From Bacillus sp. BGMRC 2118 (lineage in GTDB: Bacteria; Bacillota; Bacilli; Bacillales; SA4), in the NCBI GenBank assembly GCA_008364785.1, contig VTTJ01000014.1, positions 1-64,000 of the forward strand: 64,000 nt of DNA, read 5' to 3'. Under the pieces are notes generated by a model, which ran no database searches, was not told the DNA's origin, and saw nothing but the letters and a program-made list of their open reading frames with translations. Both the position numbers and the translations under genes were made by a program. Every line of letters begins with the position of its first letter. Position 1 is the stretch's first letter. Of this stretch, positions 1-6,995 are shown piece by piece.

Positions 1-24
1 GCCAGGATCAAACTCTCCAATAAA
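1..24 (-). rRNA. 16S rRNA, 5' end only (partial)
   Basis: The minus strand ends in GAGAGTTTGATCCTGGC, the near-universal 5' start of bacterial 16S rRNA and the site of the 27F primer. Only about 24 bases of the mature RNA lie in the window; the rest continues beyond position 1. The exact mature end is inferred by analogy with Bacillus 16S, which begins with TTTAT before GGAGAG. In B. subtilis an rrn operon also lies next to pdaB, so the location fits. Confidence 0.93.
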
Positions 25-49
25 GTGTTTGATTGCTCATTCTTGCTGG

Positions 50-102
50 CTATCTATATAATAGATAGTTTTAAATATTTTGCGTTGGTTAAACCAACAC
101 GC
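50..102 (-). other. 16S leader with two stem-loops
   Basis: The transcribed leader between the rrn promoters and 16S holds two inverted repeats: an 8-bp stem at 50-57/61-68 (CTATCTAT/ATAGATAG) and a stem at 82-90/93-102 (GCGTTGGTT against AACCAACaCGC, one bulge). Just upstream on the transcript, around 110-132, is a segment typical of Bacillus rrn leaders (TTCTTTGAAAACTAAAC). Stems like these take part in pre-16S folding and processing; that role is inferred from position. Confidence 0.5.
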
Positions 103-159
103 TTGACGTTTTGTTTAGTTTTCAAAGAACTCTTTGTCGCATTTAAGCGACTTGATTAA

Positions 160-187
160 TTTATCATATATTGCGATATGTTGTCAA
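160..187 (-). promoter_or_regulatory. rrn P2 sigma-A promoter
   Basis: On the minus strand a perfect -35 TTGACA (182-187) is followed after 16 bases by a -10-like GATAAA (160-165). It lies about 140 bases upstream of 16S, where Bacillus rrn P2 promoters normally sit. The -35 is unambiguous; the -10 is only 4/6. Confidence 0.72.
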
Positions 188-233
188 CATCTTTTTTCAA
201 TTGGTTTCGAATGAAGTAGAAGCGACGTTTAAT

Positions 234-262
234 AATATATCACGGTATTTTATTAAATGCAA
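234..262 (-). promoter_or_regulatory. rrn P1 promoter candidate
   Basis: On the minus strand TTGCAT (257-262) and TATATT (234-239) are separated by 17 bases, about 75 bases upstream of P2. Tandem P1/P2 promoters are normal for Bacillus rrn operons. The remaining bases of the 25-345 gap are AT-rich spacer without a visible gene. Confidence 0.55.
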
Positions 263-345
263 CCCTGTTATTTAAGAAAATAGTTAACAATATAAACTTC
301 AATATAAATAAAAGTTAATTACATCTAATCGTTCAGATAGATAGT

Positions 346-579
346 CTATTTATAGTTACGCACAGGCTTATTCTTTGTTCTCATATATTTTGTACATTCA
401 GTAGGAGATGCTACTCTCTTAAAAAGGCGAAACAAAATTTGATACCTTTCCTCCATTGCTCTTTTTACAACGTGATCAATCCTTGAATCTTGTAAATCAT
501 GAAGAATCTCATCCATTTCTCTTTTTAACATATATTCTAATTCTTTTAATTCTTTTTGATTTACTAAAAACCCTATCAT
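346..579 (-). CDS. Small hypothetical protein, 77 aa
   Basis: I do not recognise a named family. The protein is highly charged and predicted helical (a run of K/E/R/D with leucines from about residue 8 to 52), has no signal peptide or membrane segment, and ends in a basic tail. The ATG is preceded by a good ribosome-binding site (GAGGGTG, about 7 bases away), which supports a real gene. It sits alone between pdaB (divergent) and the rrn promoters, and B. subtilis has no gene at this place. The heptad-like leucine and charge pattern could form a short coiled coil. Function unknown. Confidence 0.65.
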   Translation of the reverse strand: MIGFLVNQKELKELEYMLKREMDEILHDLQDSRIDHVVKRAMEERYQILFRLFKRVASPTECTKYMRTKNKPVRNYK

Positions 580-725
580 GATGTCACCCTCTTAATTAAT
601 TTAGTCTAGTTATTACCAAAAACATGGTTTTTATGAAATTTTTTCTTATTTACTTCAGTTTTTGCTCATAAAACATACAAGCCTGCATACATATTTCACA
701 AGAGACTAGTCCTAGGAGGATGGGT

Positions 726-1487
726 ATGAACTTTTTCTTTATACTTAACGGAAAACGTATTAAACATTCAATGATCATTATTATCGCAGCGTTTTTCACT
801 GCAGGAATTCTATTTATTGAAGGAACACTTACTGAACCTGTTTTTTCAACAAAGGATGGACCGAGAGCAATATATAAAGGCGAGGGTAAAGATAAAAAAA
901 TCGCTTTAACCTTTGATATTAGCTGGGGAGATGAGAATGCTATTCCCATTTTAGATGCCCTTAAAACAAACAATATTAAAGGATCAACCTTTTTTCTCTC
1001 TGCTTCTTGGGCAGAACGCCATCCTGATATAGTAAAGCGAATTATTGACGATGGGCATGAAGTTGGAAGTATGGGATATCAATGGAAGGATTATACGTCC
1101 ATGGAGGAACCAAAAATTAAACAGGATATTTTAAAAGCTCAAGAAGTGTTTACAACTCTAGGAGTAAAGGAAGTTGAACTATTACGTCCACCAACAGGTA
1201 ATTTTGATGAGAGGGTCTTAAAAATTGCCGATAAGATTGGCTATACTGTAGTACATTGGAGTATCAATTCAGAAGATTGGACCAATCCTGGCACTGAAAA
1301 GATCGTTAAAAATGTAGATAGTATGAAAGCTGGAGATATCGTTTTACTCCATGCTTCTGATTCTGCAAAACAAACAGTAAAGGCAATTCCTCAAATTTCA
1401 AAAATCATTAGTAAAAAAGGATATAAAAATTATTCAGTTTCTGAGTTGATTGCAAATACTGACGCCAAAACGAAAGAAGCTAAATAA
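726..1487 (+). CDS. pdaB: PdaB, sporulation polysaccharide deacetylase-like protein
   Basis: The NodB-fold protein is needed to keep spores viable after release and is thought to act on spore peptidoglycan. It has an N-terminal membrane anchor (about residues 14-35), then the NodB motifs: LTFDISWGD (the second Asp of the usual TFDDG is replaced, as in B. subtilis PdaB), FFLSASWAERHP, LLRPPTG, and VLLHASD near the end. At 253 aa it matches the family. An in-frame ATG at 720 touches the Shine-Dalgarno AGGAGG (714-719), so the ATG at 726, 6 bases away and giving the B. subtilis-like start MNFFF, is preferred. PdaB is known to be made in the forespore under sigma-G; a weak sigma-G-like -10 (CATATTT, 690-696) is visible but its -35 is poor. 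Confidence 0.94.
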   Translation: MNFFFILNGKRIKHSMIIIIAAFFTAGILFIEGTLTEPVFSTKDGPRAIYKGEGKDKKIALTFDISWGDENAIPILDALKTNNIKGSTFFLSASWAERHPDIVKRIIDDGHEVGSMGYQWKDYTSMEEPKIKQDILKAQEVFTTLGVKEVELLRPPTGNFDERVLKIADKIGYTVVHWSINSEDWTNPGTEKIVKNVDSMKAGDIVLLHASDSAKQTVKAIPQISKIISKKGYKNYSVSELIANTDAKTKEAK

Positions 1488-1643
1488 AAGCCGGTATCGC
1501 ATAATATGTTTTCTTTTGAATGAGACAATTGCAAGTTCCAGTTCAAAATTTTTCAAACCTGCATTGTTCATTAGTGATGATCTTATTGGCTAATGACAAA
1601 AATGTATACGAAAGCAGCCGTACGAAAAAAACTAAATAAAAGT

Positions 1644-1677
1644 AAAAAGCTGACAAGTTTTTCTTGTCAGCTTTTTT
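1644..1677. terminator. Bidirectional terminator between pdaB and kbaA
   Basis: A 14-bp perfect stem (1644-1657/1663-1676) with a TTTTT loop is flanked by an A-run and a T-run, so it can stop transcription from both convergent genes. The kbaA stop codon (1667-1669) lies inside the stem. Confidence 0.92.
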
Positions 1678-2260
1678 GAATTAGACGGTGTAAAAGTAAT
1701 AATTGGTATGCATTACAGATTAATACCGGGAAAAGCATTAAATATAACCAACTTTCTTCGTTTGCCCGAAGTGCTGGCACCCACTCTACCGATGTCACAA
1801 CAATCATGAAAAACAATGCAGGAATAAATGCTTGTTGATTTGTTTCTTTACTTTTAATATAGGCTACAACAAGGCTAAATAGTAAGATAAAGACTGGGAA
1901 TGCAAAATAAGATAATATCCCGTCTCCAGTTTCTGCAAACCATTGATAACGGAAATACACCAGATCAAATAATACAAATGCAATTAGTAAGATTTGAACT
2001 GACTTCCATAATCCTTTGAAAATTCCTAATCCAAAACGATGGACAGTTAAATAGGCAAAGAACCCCATTTGGCTTATGACACTAAATATAAATCCAACCC
2101 CTAATAACCACAGGGATACGGACAAAATCTCGCTCATATTAAATTCCAGAAAAAACATTTTGTATTCTGACCACTTTATTAAAAATCCTATAAGAACAGT
2201 ACTGAGCCCTCCAACTAATAGCGTTGACAAGAAGAGCTTCACCAAATTGCGGCTTTTCAC
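1667..2260 (-). CDS. kbaA: KbaA, KinB-signalling pathway activation protein
   Basis: KbaA is an integral membrane protein required for KinB-dependent activation of the Spo0 phosphorelay at the start of sporulation. The 197-aa sequence has about six hydrophobic segments (roughly residues 8-28, 43-62, 66-73, 85-102, 117-134, 145-160 and 168-188) and matches B. subtilis KbaA in length and in motifs such as FRYQWFAETGDG and RLIQKS at the C terminus. It is convergent with pdaB and divergent from gerD, the same arrangement as in B. subtilis. Confidence 0.93.
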   Translation of the reverse strand: MKSRNLVKLFLSTLLVGGLSTVLIGFLIKWSEYKMFFLEFNMSEILSVSLWLLGVGFIFSVISQMGFFAYLTVHRFGLGIFKGLWKSVQILLIAFVLFDLVYFRYQWFAETGDGILSYFAFPVFILLFSLVVAYIKSKETNQQAFIPALFFMIVVTSVEWVPALRANEESWLYLMLFPVLICNAYQLLLLHRLIQKS

Positions 2261-2338
2261 GAAAGTTTCCTCCTAACAGTTAATCCACTCTGATTTTACC
2301 AACCACCTCTAGAAAAAGCCAGTAATTCTATTTCACCA

Positions 2339-2368
2339 TGAATAATTTACTTAAAAAAAATCATATTA
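2339..2368 (+). promoter_or_regulatory. Sigma-G-type promoter of gerD
   Basis: TGAATA (2339-2344) and CATATTA (2362-2368) are separated by 17 bases and match the forespore sigma-G consensus (-35 TGAATA-like, -10 CATnnTA) closely. It lies about 35 bases upstream of gerD, which belongs to the sigma-G regulon in B. subtilis. Confidence 0.8.
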
Positions 2369-2402
2369 AGGATAGGAGAAAGTTAGAAAGGAGAATTATG
2401 CT

Positions 2403-3008
2403 ATGATGGGCATGTCTAAATGGCTTCTTCTTTTCGTAAGCTTAACCCTCCTTGTATCCTGTGGGACATCAGGAACACAAAGCAGCGGAGAAGTGGATTA
2501 CGAGGAAACGAAAAAGATGGTTGTAGATATTTTAAAAACGGATGAAGGCAAAAAGGCACTTCAGGAAGTAATGGCTGATGATAAAATGAAGCAATCACTT
2601 GTCATGGACCAAGGTGTTGTGACAAATACCATCCAAACAACTCTCACTTCAGAACAAGGCTCTAACTTCTGGACAAAAACGTTTGAAGATCCTAAGTTCT
2701 CTGAAACATTTGCAAAGAGTATGCAAACAGAGCACGAAAAGTTAATAAAAGGACTAATGAAAGACCCTGAATATCAAAAGTTAATGATGGAGCTAATGAA
2801 AAATCCTGAGGTAGAAGAGCAGATGCTTAATGTATTGAAAAGCACAGAATATCGGGCTCACCTTCAACAGGTAATCACCGAAACATTCGAGAGTCCACTT
2901 TTCAAAGCCAAATTACTTGATGTTTTAACAAAGGCTGCTGAAAAGATGTCACAAACGGGTGGAGATAAACAAGAAGGTGGAGGAAAAGAAGCCGCTGATA
3001 GTGCATAA
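2403..3008 (+). CDS. gerD: GerD, germination lipoprotein
   Basis: GerD is the forespore-made lipoprotein that forms the inner-membrane germinosome scaffold that clusters nutrient germinant receptors. The N terminus is a lipoprotein signal peptide (hydrophobic segment about residues 6-17, lipobox LLVSC, Cys about 20). The mature part is a charged helical protein with repeated helices, matching B. subtilis GerD at motifs such as TKKMVVDILKTD and QTEHEK. The C-terminal tail is Gly/Lys/Glu-rich and longer than in B. subtilis (201 versus about 185 aa). AAAGGAGA (2387-2393) serves the ATG at 2403; the ATGs at 2406 and 2412 are possible alternatives. Confidence 0.92.
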   Translation: MMGMSKWLLLFVSLTLLVSCGTSGTQSSGEVDYEETKKMVVDILKTDEGKKALQEVMADDKMKQSLVMDQGVVTNTIQTTLTSEQGSNFWTKTFEDPKFSETFAKSMQTEHEKLIKGLMKDPEYQKLMMELMKNPEVEEQMLNVLKSTEYRAHLQQVITETFESPLFKAKLLDVLTKAAEKMSQTGGDKQEGGGKEAADSA

Positions 3009-3036
3009 AAAAGCGCCCATGTATTTGGGCGCTTTT
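3009..3036. terminator. Bidirectional terminator between gerD and salA
   Basis: Stem AAAAGCGCCC/GGGCGCTTTT (3009-3018/3027-3036) with an 8-base loop lies between convergent gerD and salA, with A and T runs on the two sides. Confidence 0.9.
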
Positions 3037-3038
3037 CC

Positions 3039-4088
3039 TTATGCTAATTCAGTTATGTTCTTTGCAATATCTAGATAAATCTTCCCGAGCCTATGGTCTT
3101 CTGCGTATATAGATGGAGCAAAGTCTTCTTCATTCCAATCTGGCTGCTGAAGAGGAAGCTGTCCTATAACTTTTGTTTGAAGTTCGTCGGCAAGCTTTTG
3201 ACCTCCGCCTTTACCGAAAACATATTCCTTTTCTCCAGTGACTTTACTCTCAAAATAGGACATATTTTCAATAACACCTAGAATTTCGTGTTCTGTACGT
3301 AAGGCCATTGCTCCCGCTCTTGCCGCAACAAATGCTGCGGTTGGATGAGGTGTTGTAACGATAATTTCCTTACAAACCGGCAACATTGTGTGAATATCAA
3401 GTGCCACGTCACCTGTTCCTGGTGGCAAATCTAGTAATAAATAATCTAAATCGCCCCACTCGATGTCATTAAAGAAATTATGAAGCATTTTCCCTAGCAT
3501 TGGACCTCTCCAAATAACAGGTGCATTATCTTCGACAAAAAAGCCCATTGAAATTACTTTTACGCCGAACCTTTCAACCGGGATAATCTTTTCTCCTCTG
3601 ACAACAGGTCGTTTCGTAATTCCCATCATATCAGGAACACTAAATCCGTAAATATCTGCATCAATGATTCCAACCTTTTTCCCTAAACGAGCAAGGGCAA
3701 CGGCTAGATTTACAGATACAGTTGATTTCCCTACTCCACCTTTACCACTTGCAATTGCAATAAACGTAGTTTCGTTACCTGGTGATAGTAATCCTTGGTC
3801 TGTGCTGCCTTCATTTGATGCAAATTGCGCTAATACATCTTGTGGGAGATCAGTGAAGCGAATCCCTACTGTTTCCGCGCCTGCTTCTTTAAGTGCTTGC
3901 ACAATGGCAGACTGTAACGTCATTTGCTCTGCTGTACCAGTTTTTGCAATAGCCACCTTTACTGAAACATGCTTTTTCTCTTCTTTTACGGAAATCTCGA
4001 GGACTGCATTGGTTTCTTCTAATGTCTTATGTAAAAACGGATCAACCATTTTTGATAGTATCGATCTTACTCGTTCTTCTGTTAACAT
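3039..4088 (-). CDS. salA: SalA, Mrp/ApbC-family P-loop ATPase
   Basis: This Mrp-family protein has an N-terminal MIP18/DUF59 domain (about residues 1-80) and a ParA/MinD-type ATPase with the deviant Walker A motif SGKGGVGKST (about residue 120), the Mrp signature GLDPPGTGD in the form LLDLPPGTGDV, and DADIYGFS. In B. subtilis SalA is a regulator that represses scoC and so raises extracellular protease production; other Mrp proteins carry Fe-S clusters, but no CxxC motif is visible here. The start at 4088 is chosen because AGGGGTG lies 6 bases upstream; the in-frame ATG at 4118 has no ribosome-binding site. It shares a terminator with gerD. Confidence 0.9.
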   Translation of the reverse strand: MLTEERVRSILSKMVDPFLHKTLEETNAVLEISVKEEKKHVSVKVAIAKTGTAEQMTLQSAIVQALKEAGAETVGIRFTDLPQDVLAQFASNEGSTDQGLLSPGNETTFIAIASGKGGVGKSTVSVNLAVALARLGKKVGIIDADIYGFSVPDMMGITKRPVVRGEKIIPVERFGVKVISMGFFVEDNAPVIWRGPMLGKMLHNFFNDIEWGDLDYLLLDLPPGTGDVALDIHTMLPVCKEIIVTTPHPTAAFVAARAGAMALRTEHEILGVIENMSYFESKVTGEKEYVFGKGGGQKLADELQTKVIGQLPLQQPDWNEEDFAPSIYAEDHRLGKIYLDIAKNITELA

Positions 4089-4185
4089 GTATGACACCCC
4101 TAGTGAATTCGTTTTCATCGTTAGTATACCATAATTATTTTAATATATCTGTTTTCTCATACTTTGCTTAGAAAAACATTGCCTC

Positions 4186-4215
4186 ATAAAAAAAACCCTT
4201 CAACTAGTTTGAAGG
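4186..4215 (-). terminator. cwlD terminator
   Basis: Stem CCTTCAA/TTGAAGG (4197-4203/4209-4215) is followed on the minus strand by a GGG and a run of U (the plus-strand A-run 4186-4195). The cwlD stop codon TAG falls in the loop. Confidence 0.85.
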
Positions 4216-4923
4216 ATCAGGTTCATTTGAGTAATAACGCAAAATACCTTTATAAATGGAAGCTGCCATTTGCTCCTGATAGCTTTCCTTCTGAAGAAGT
4301 TTCCTTTCAGTTGGATTTGATAAGAAGCCTACCTCAACAAGAGCACCTGGCACTTGTGCTTTCTTTAATAAATAAATACCACTTATAGGCTTTGCTATAC
4401 GGCTTGTATTTTCTAAGTTTCTTGTTACCTCAGTTTGGATAAAAGTTGCTAAACGCTTATTCTCTTCCAATGATCCATAATAAAAAGTTTGTGCCCCGCT
4501 CCACCTTTCAGAAGGAATTGCATTTAAATGTAACGTAAGAAAGGCACTTGCATTAGATTCATTAATAAACTTCACCCGATTTCGCAAGTCCTCAATTTTT
4601 CTATTTCTTATCCCTTTTGTATCCTGACTTGCTAGATCATCACTATTTTCACGTGTCATAAGCACAATCGCTCCCTGCTCCTGCAGATAGTCCTTCAGCT
4701 TTAATGAGATGTTCAGAGCAATATCCCTTTCAAATACATCATCACCATATGCTGCACCACCATCCGGCCCACCATGACCAGGGTCAATCACAATAACTTC
4801 TCCACTTAGAGGGAGATTCCATGATTTCCATGAATCATTACTTACAAATTGATATTGAATAATGAGTATTAGTGCAAAAATCCCTACCCCTATACCTATA
4901 AATTTTACTTTTCCCCTCACCAT
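4204..4923 (-). CDS. cwlD: CwlD, N-acetylmuramoyl-L-alanine amidase for spore cortex
   Basis: CwlD removes peptide side chains from cortex peptidoglycan so that PdaA can make muramic-delta-lactam, the mark read by cortex-lytic enzymes at germination. An N-terminal membrane segment (about residues 8-26) precedes an Amidase_3 domain with zinc ligands visible in DPGHGG (His50) and FERDIA (Glu65), a third His in LTLHLNA, and the catalytic Glu in VEVGFLSN. The ATG at 4923 has GGAGG 9 bases upstream; a GTG at 4926, 6 bases from it, is an equally close alternative start. A sigma-E-type promoter lies directly upstream, agreeing with the known sigma-E/sigma-G control of cwlD. Confidence 0.93.
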   Translation of the reverse strand: MVRGKVKFIGIGVGIFALILIIQYQFVSNDSWKSWNLPLSGEVIVIDPGHGGPDGGAAYGDDVFERDIALNISLKLKDYLQEQGAIVLMTRENSDDLASQDTKGIRNRKIEDLRNRVKFINESNASAFLTLHLNAIPSERWSGAQTFYYGSLEENKRLATFIQTEVTRNLENTSRIAKPISGIYLLKKAQVPGALVEVGFLSNPTERKLLQKESYQEQMAASIYKGILRYYSNEPDPSN

Positions 4924-4952
4924 CACTTTCTCCCTCCTGTATTACCTAATAC

Positions 4953-4981
4953 AATATATGGGACAAGTGAAGAAAATATGA
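4953..4981 (-). promoter_or_regulatory. Sigma-E-type promoter of cwlD
   Basis: On the minus strand TCATATT (4975-4981) and CATATATT (4953-4960) are 14 bases apart. These match the mother-cell sigma-E consensus (KMATATT, 13-15 bases, CATACANT) at all but one specified position. The site is about 30 bases upstream of cwlD. Confidence 0.75.
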
Positions 4982-5085
4982 GTTTAGAAGAGGTATTATT
5001 CAATGTTTAATGCTTTAAATGTTAGTTAATAGTAAGATTACTTGATGACAACTCTTCCCCAAACTCATTTATGAATAGTGAGAGG

Positions 5086-5529
5086 TTAATGAAGGCGTAG
5101 TTTATGTCTCATGACAGCTTTATCAAACCCTTCACAGATCCACTTTGAAACAAACTGCTCACAAGCATAATACAGAGATTCACTGATAAAGTCGTTATCC
5201 CCCATGTTTCCCCAATATTGAAGGTACTCATATAACGTATCAATTAAGTATTTCTCTTCATAGTAACAACGCATTCTAATGCTTTCAAATGATTCACCAT
5301 AATGTCCAACTCGCCCAAAGCTTGCACCCAAAAGATATGCCTCTATTGCCACGTCCACTCCTCCATCCTCAACAGCTTTAGAAAACAAAGAACCTTTTAA
5401 GAATGGTTGAAAAGATAGGTTTACTTCTTTTATTAATTTATCTAATGAAAGTTCTTTCAGCACTTTACGCTCAAATTTCACTTGTTTCTCTTTTCTTTTT
5501 TCCTTGAAATTTAAAATAACTGTCGCCAT
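5086..5529 (-). CDS. ybaK: YbaK family protein (DUF2521)
   Basis: This cytoplasmic 147-aa protein resembles B. subtilis YbaK, a conserved Bacillaceae protein of unknown function located just before cwlD. It has a basic, helical N terminus and a compact C-terminal part with conserved aromatic residues (e.g. HYGESFESIRMRCYYEEKY). No enzymatic motif is visible. An ATG at 5535 abuts the Shine-Dalgarno GGGAGGA, so the ATG at 5529, 7 bases from it, is preferred. Confidence 0.82.
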   Translation of the reverse strand: MATVILNFKEKRKEKQVKFERKVLKELSLDKLIKEVNLSFQPFLKGSLFSKAVEDGGVDVAIEAYLLGASFGRVGHYGESFESIRMRCYYEEKYLIDTLYEYLQYWGNMGDNDFISESLYYACEQFVSKWICEGFDKAVMRHKLRLH

Positions 5530-5832
5530 TGTCATTCCTCCCTTAACTTATTCGTTATACTTATGATGCACGAAATCGTAAAAGGGTTGAATGGCAAATT
5601 TATCACATGATACCAAGTGAATTTTTAATAATATAAGGCTGTTTTTGTATGATTGCTACTTTTGAGTAAAATTTCAAGAAGCCGGATTTTTACCTTAATA
5701 TCTAGATAATACTATGAATAAAGGGAGTTGCTCTTTTCTAACCCAAACTCAAGTTGCTTCTAAAACGGGTTGTATACTCAGAATTATTGTACTAAAAAGC
5801 AGCAAAGTTTAGGTAAAGAGCCTAATATGGAA

Positions 5833-5877
5833 ACTGCCCCAGAGGTTTGATTTGTAGATCTAACTTTTGGGTGCAGT
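5833..5877. repeat. Imperfect inverted repeat in the ybaK-xylF gap, possible IS/MITE remnant
   Basis: The 388-base gap 5536-5923 contains no supported gene. Near its end, ACTGCCCCAGAGGTTT (from 5833) and AACTTTTGGGTGCAGT (to 5877) are imperfect inverted repeats (one indel, two mismatches). Terminal sequences reading GCCCCAAAAGTTAGA occur at the ends of some IS3-type elements, so this may be a relic; that is inference. The rest of the gap is AT-rich sequence in which I see nothing. Confidence 0.35.
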
Positions 5878-5903
5878 ACCAATAAAGAAACATGATTAAA
5901 AGT

Positions 5904-5922
5904 AAAAAAGCCCCTTAAGGGC
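5904..5922 (-). terminator. Terminator at the end of the sugar-sensing operon
   Basis: On the minus strand GCCC/GGGC (pairing 5910-5913 with 5919-5922) is followed by six U (5904-5909). It directly follows the xylF stop codon. Confidence 0.75.
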
Positions 5923-5923
5923 A

Positions 5924-6988
5924 TTAGTTCTTCACATTTTGGTATACGTCCTCTTTTGAATGAAATCCGTCTGCTATAATGGTATCGTTAATGTTTGATA
6001 TATCAACTCGAATTGGTAAAAGTAATACAGACGGCACTTCAATTTTTCCATTATTCATTGTTCGTGTCGTCTTAATTTCCTCCCCTTTAGCCAGCTTAAC
6101 AGCCAGACTTGCCGCTTCTCTAGACAATGCTTCAATCGGCTTGTATACAGTCATGGTTTGAGTCCCCTCAACGATTCTTTGCGCGGCGGCCAGGTCCGCA
6201 TCTTGTCCTGCAACAGGAACTTTCCCAAGTAAACCTTCTTTATCAAGTGCTCTAATTACTCCACCTGCTGTAGCATCATTCGCTGCAATTACAGCATCAA
6301 TTTGGTTATGATTTGCTTTTAATGCAGCAAGCATATTCTCATACGCATTAAATGGTGTCCAATCCTTCGTCCATTGGTCGTATACTACAGAAATATCACC
6401 CTTATCTATCAATGGTTGAAGTACATTAAATACACCTTTTTTAAATAGATGTGCATTATAATCTGTTTCAGCCCCACCAATGTATACATATTTCCCTTTG
6501 GGAACTAGATCTGTTATAGCTTCTGCTTGTAGCTCCCCGACCTTTTCATTATCAAAGGAAACATACAAGTCAATATTTGCATTTTTAACTAATCGATCAT
6601 AAGCAATCACTTTAATTCCTGCTAAATGGGCTTTGCTAACAATTGCAGCAGTCGCTTCTGCATTATGAGGAACGATTACAAGTAGGTCTACTCCTTGATT
6701 AATAAGTGTCTCAGCTTGAGCAATTTGTACTGCATCATCCCCTTTAGCAGCTAATATCTCTACTTCCGCTCCCAGTGCTTCTATTGATTTTTTAAACAAA
6801 TCTCTATCTTTTATCCATCTTTCTTCAAGTAATGTATCCATGGAGAACCCGATTTTTATGATTTCATCTCTATTATCTACTGTCTTATTTTTTGGACTTA
6901 TACTTTCTGTCGATTTTAATTTGCTTTCACAACCTATTAGGAGAAAGGACAAACCTAAAGCCAGTATTACCCCTATTATTGTTCTCAT
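5924..6988 (-). CDS. xylF: XylF-type sugar-binding lipoprotein
   Basis: This is a type I periplasmic-binding-fold protein expected to capture an aldopentose outside the cell. It has a lipoprotein signal (hydrophobic stretch about residues 4-18, lipobox LLIGC, Cys about 20) and many blocks seen in E. coli XylF: LLEERWIKDRD, YVSFDNEKVGELQA, DAVIAANDATAGG, GQDADLAA and QTMTVYKPIEAL. It is the last gene of the sensor operon, 7 bases after the response regulator stop, and its weak ribosome-binding site lies inside the regulator's 3' end, suggesting coupling. No permease or ATPase is adjacent downstream, so it must share the transporter upstream or work in signalling. Xylose is the best guess for the ligand; arabinose or another aldose is possible. 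Confidence 0.82.
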   Translation of the reverse strand: MRTIIGVILALGLSFLLIGCESKLKSTESISPKNKTVDNRDEIIKIGFSMDTLLEERWIKDRDLFKKSIEALGAEVEILAAKGDDAVQIAQAETLINQGVDLLVIVPHNAEATAAIVSKAHLAGIKVIAYDRLVKNANIDLYVSFDNEKVGELQAEAITDLVPKGKYVYIGGAETDYNAHLFKKGVFNVLQPLIDKGDISVVYDQWTKDWTPFNAYENMLAALKANHNQIDAVIAANDATAGGVIRALDKEGLLGKVPVAGQDADLAAAQRIVEGTQTMTVYKPIEALSREAASLAVKLAKGEEIKTTRTMNNGKIEVPSVLLLPIRVDISNINDTIIADGFHSKEDVYQNVKN

Positions 6989-6995
6989 TTTCGTT

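Noticed and set aside
665..696. Sigma-G promoter for pdaB
   Set aside because: The -10 CATATTT is fair but no -35 at 17-18 bases fits well, so it is only mentioned under the gene.
4164..4388. Plus-strand open frame near the end of cwlD
   Set aside because: It lies mostly antisense to the conserved cwlD gene and over its terminator, without a ribosome-binding site.
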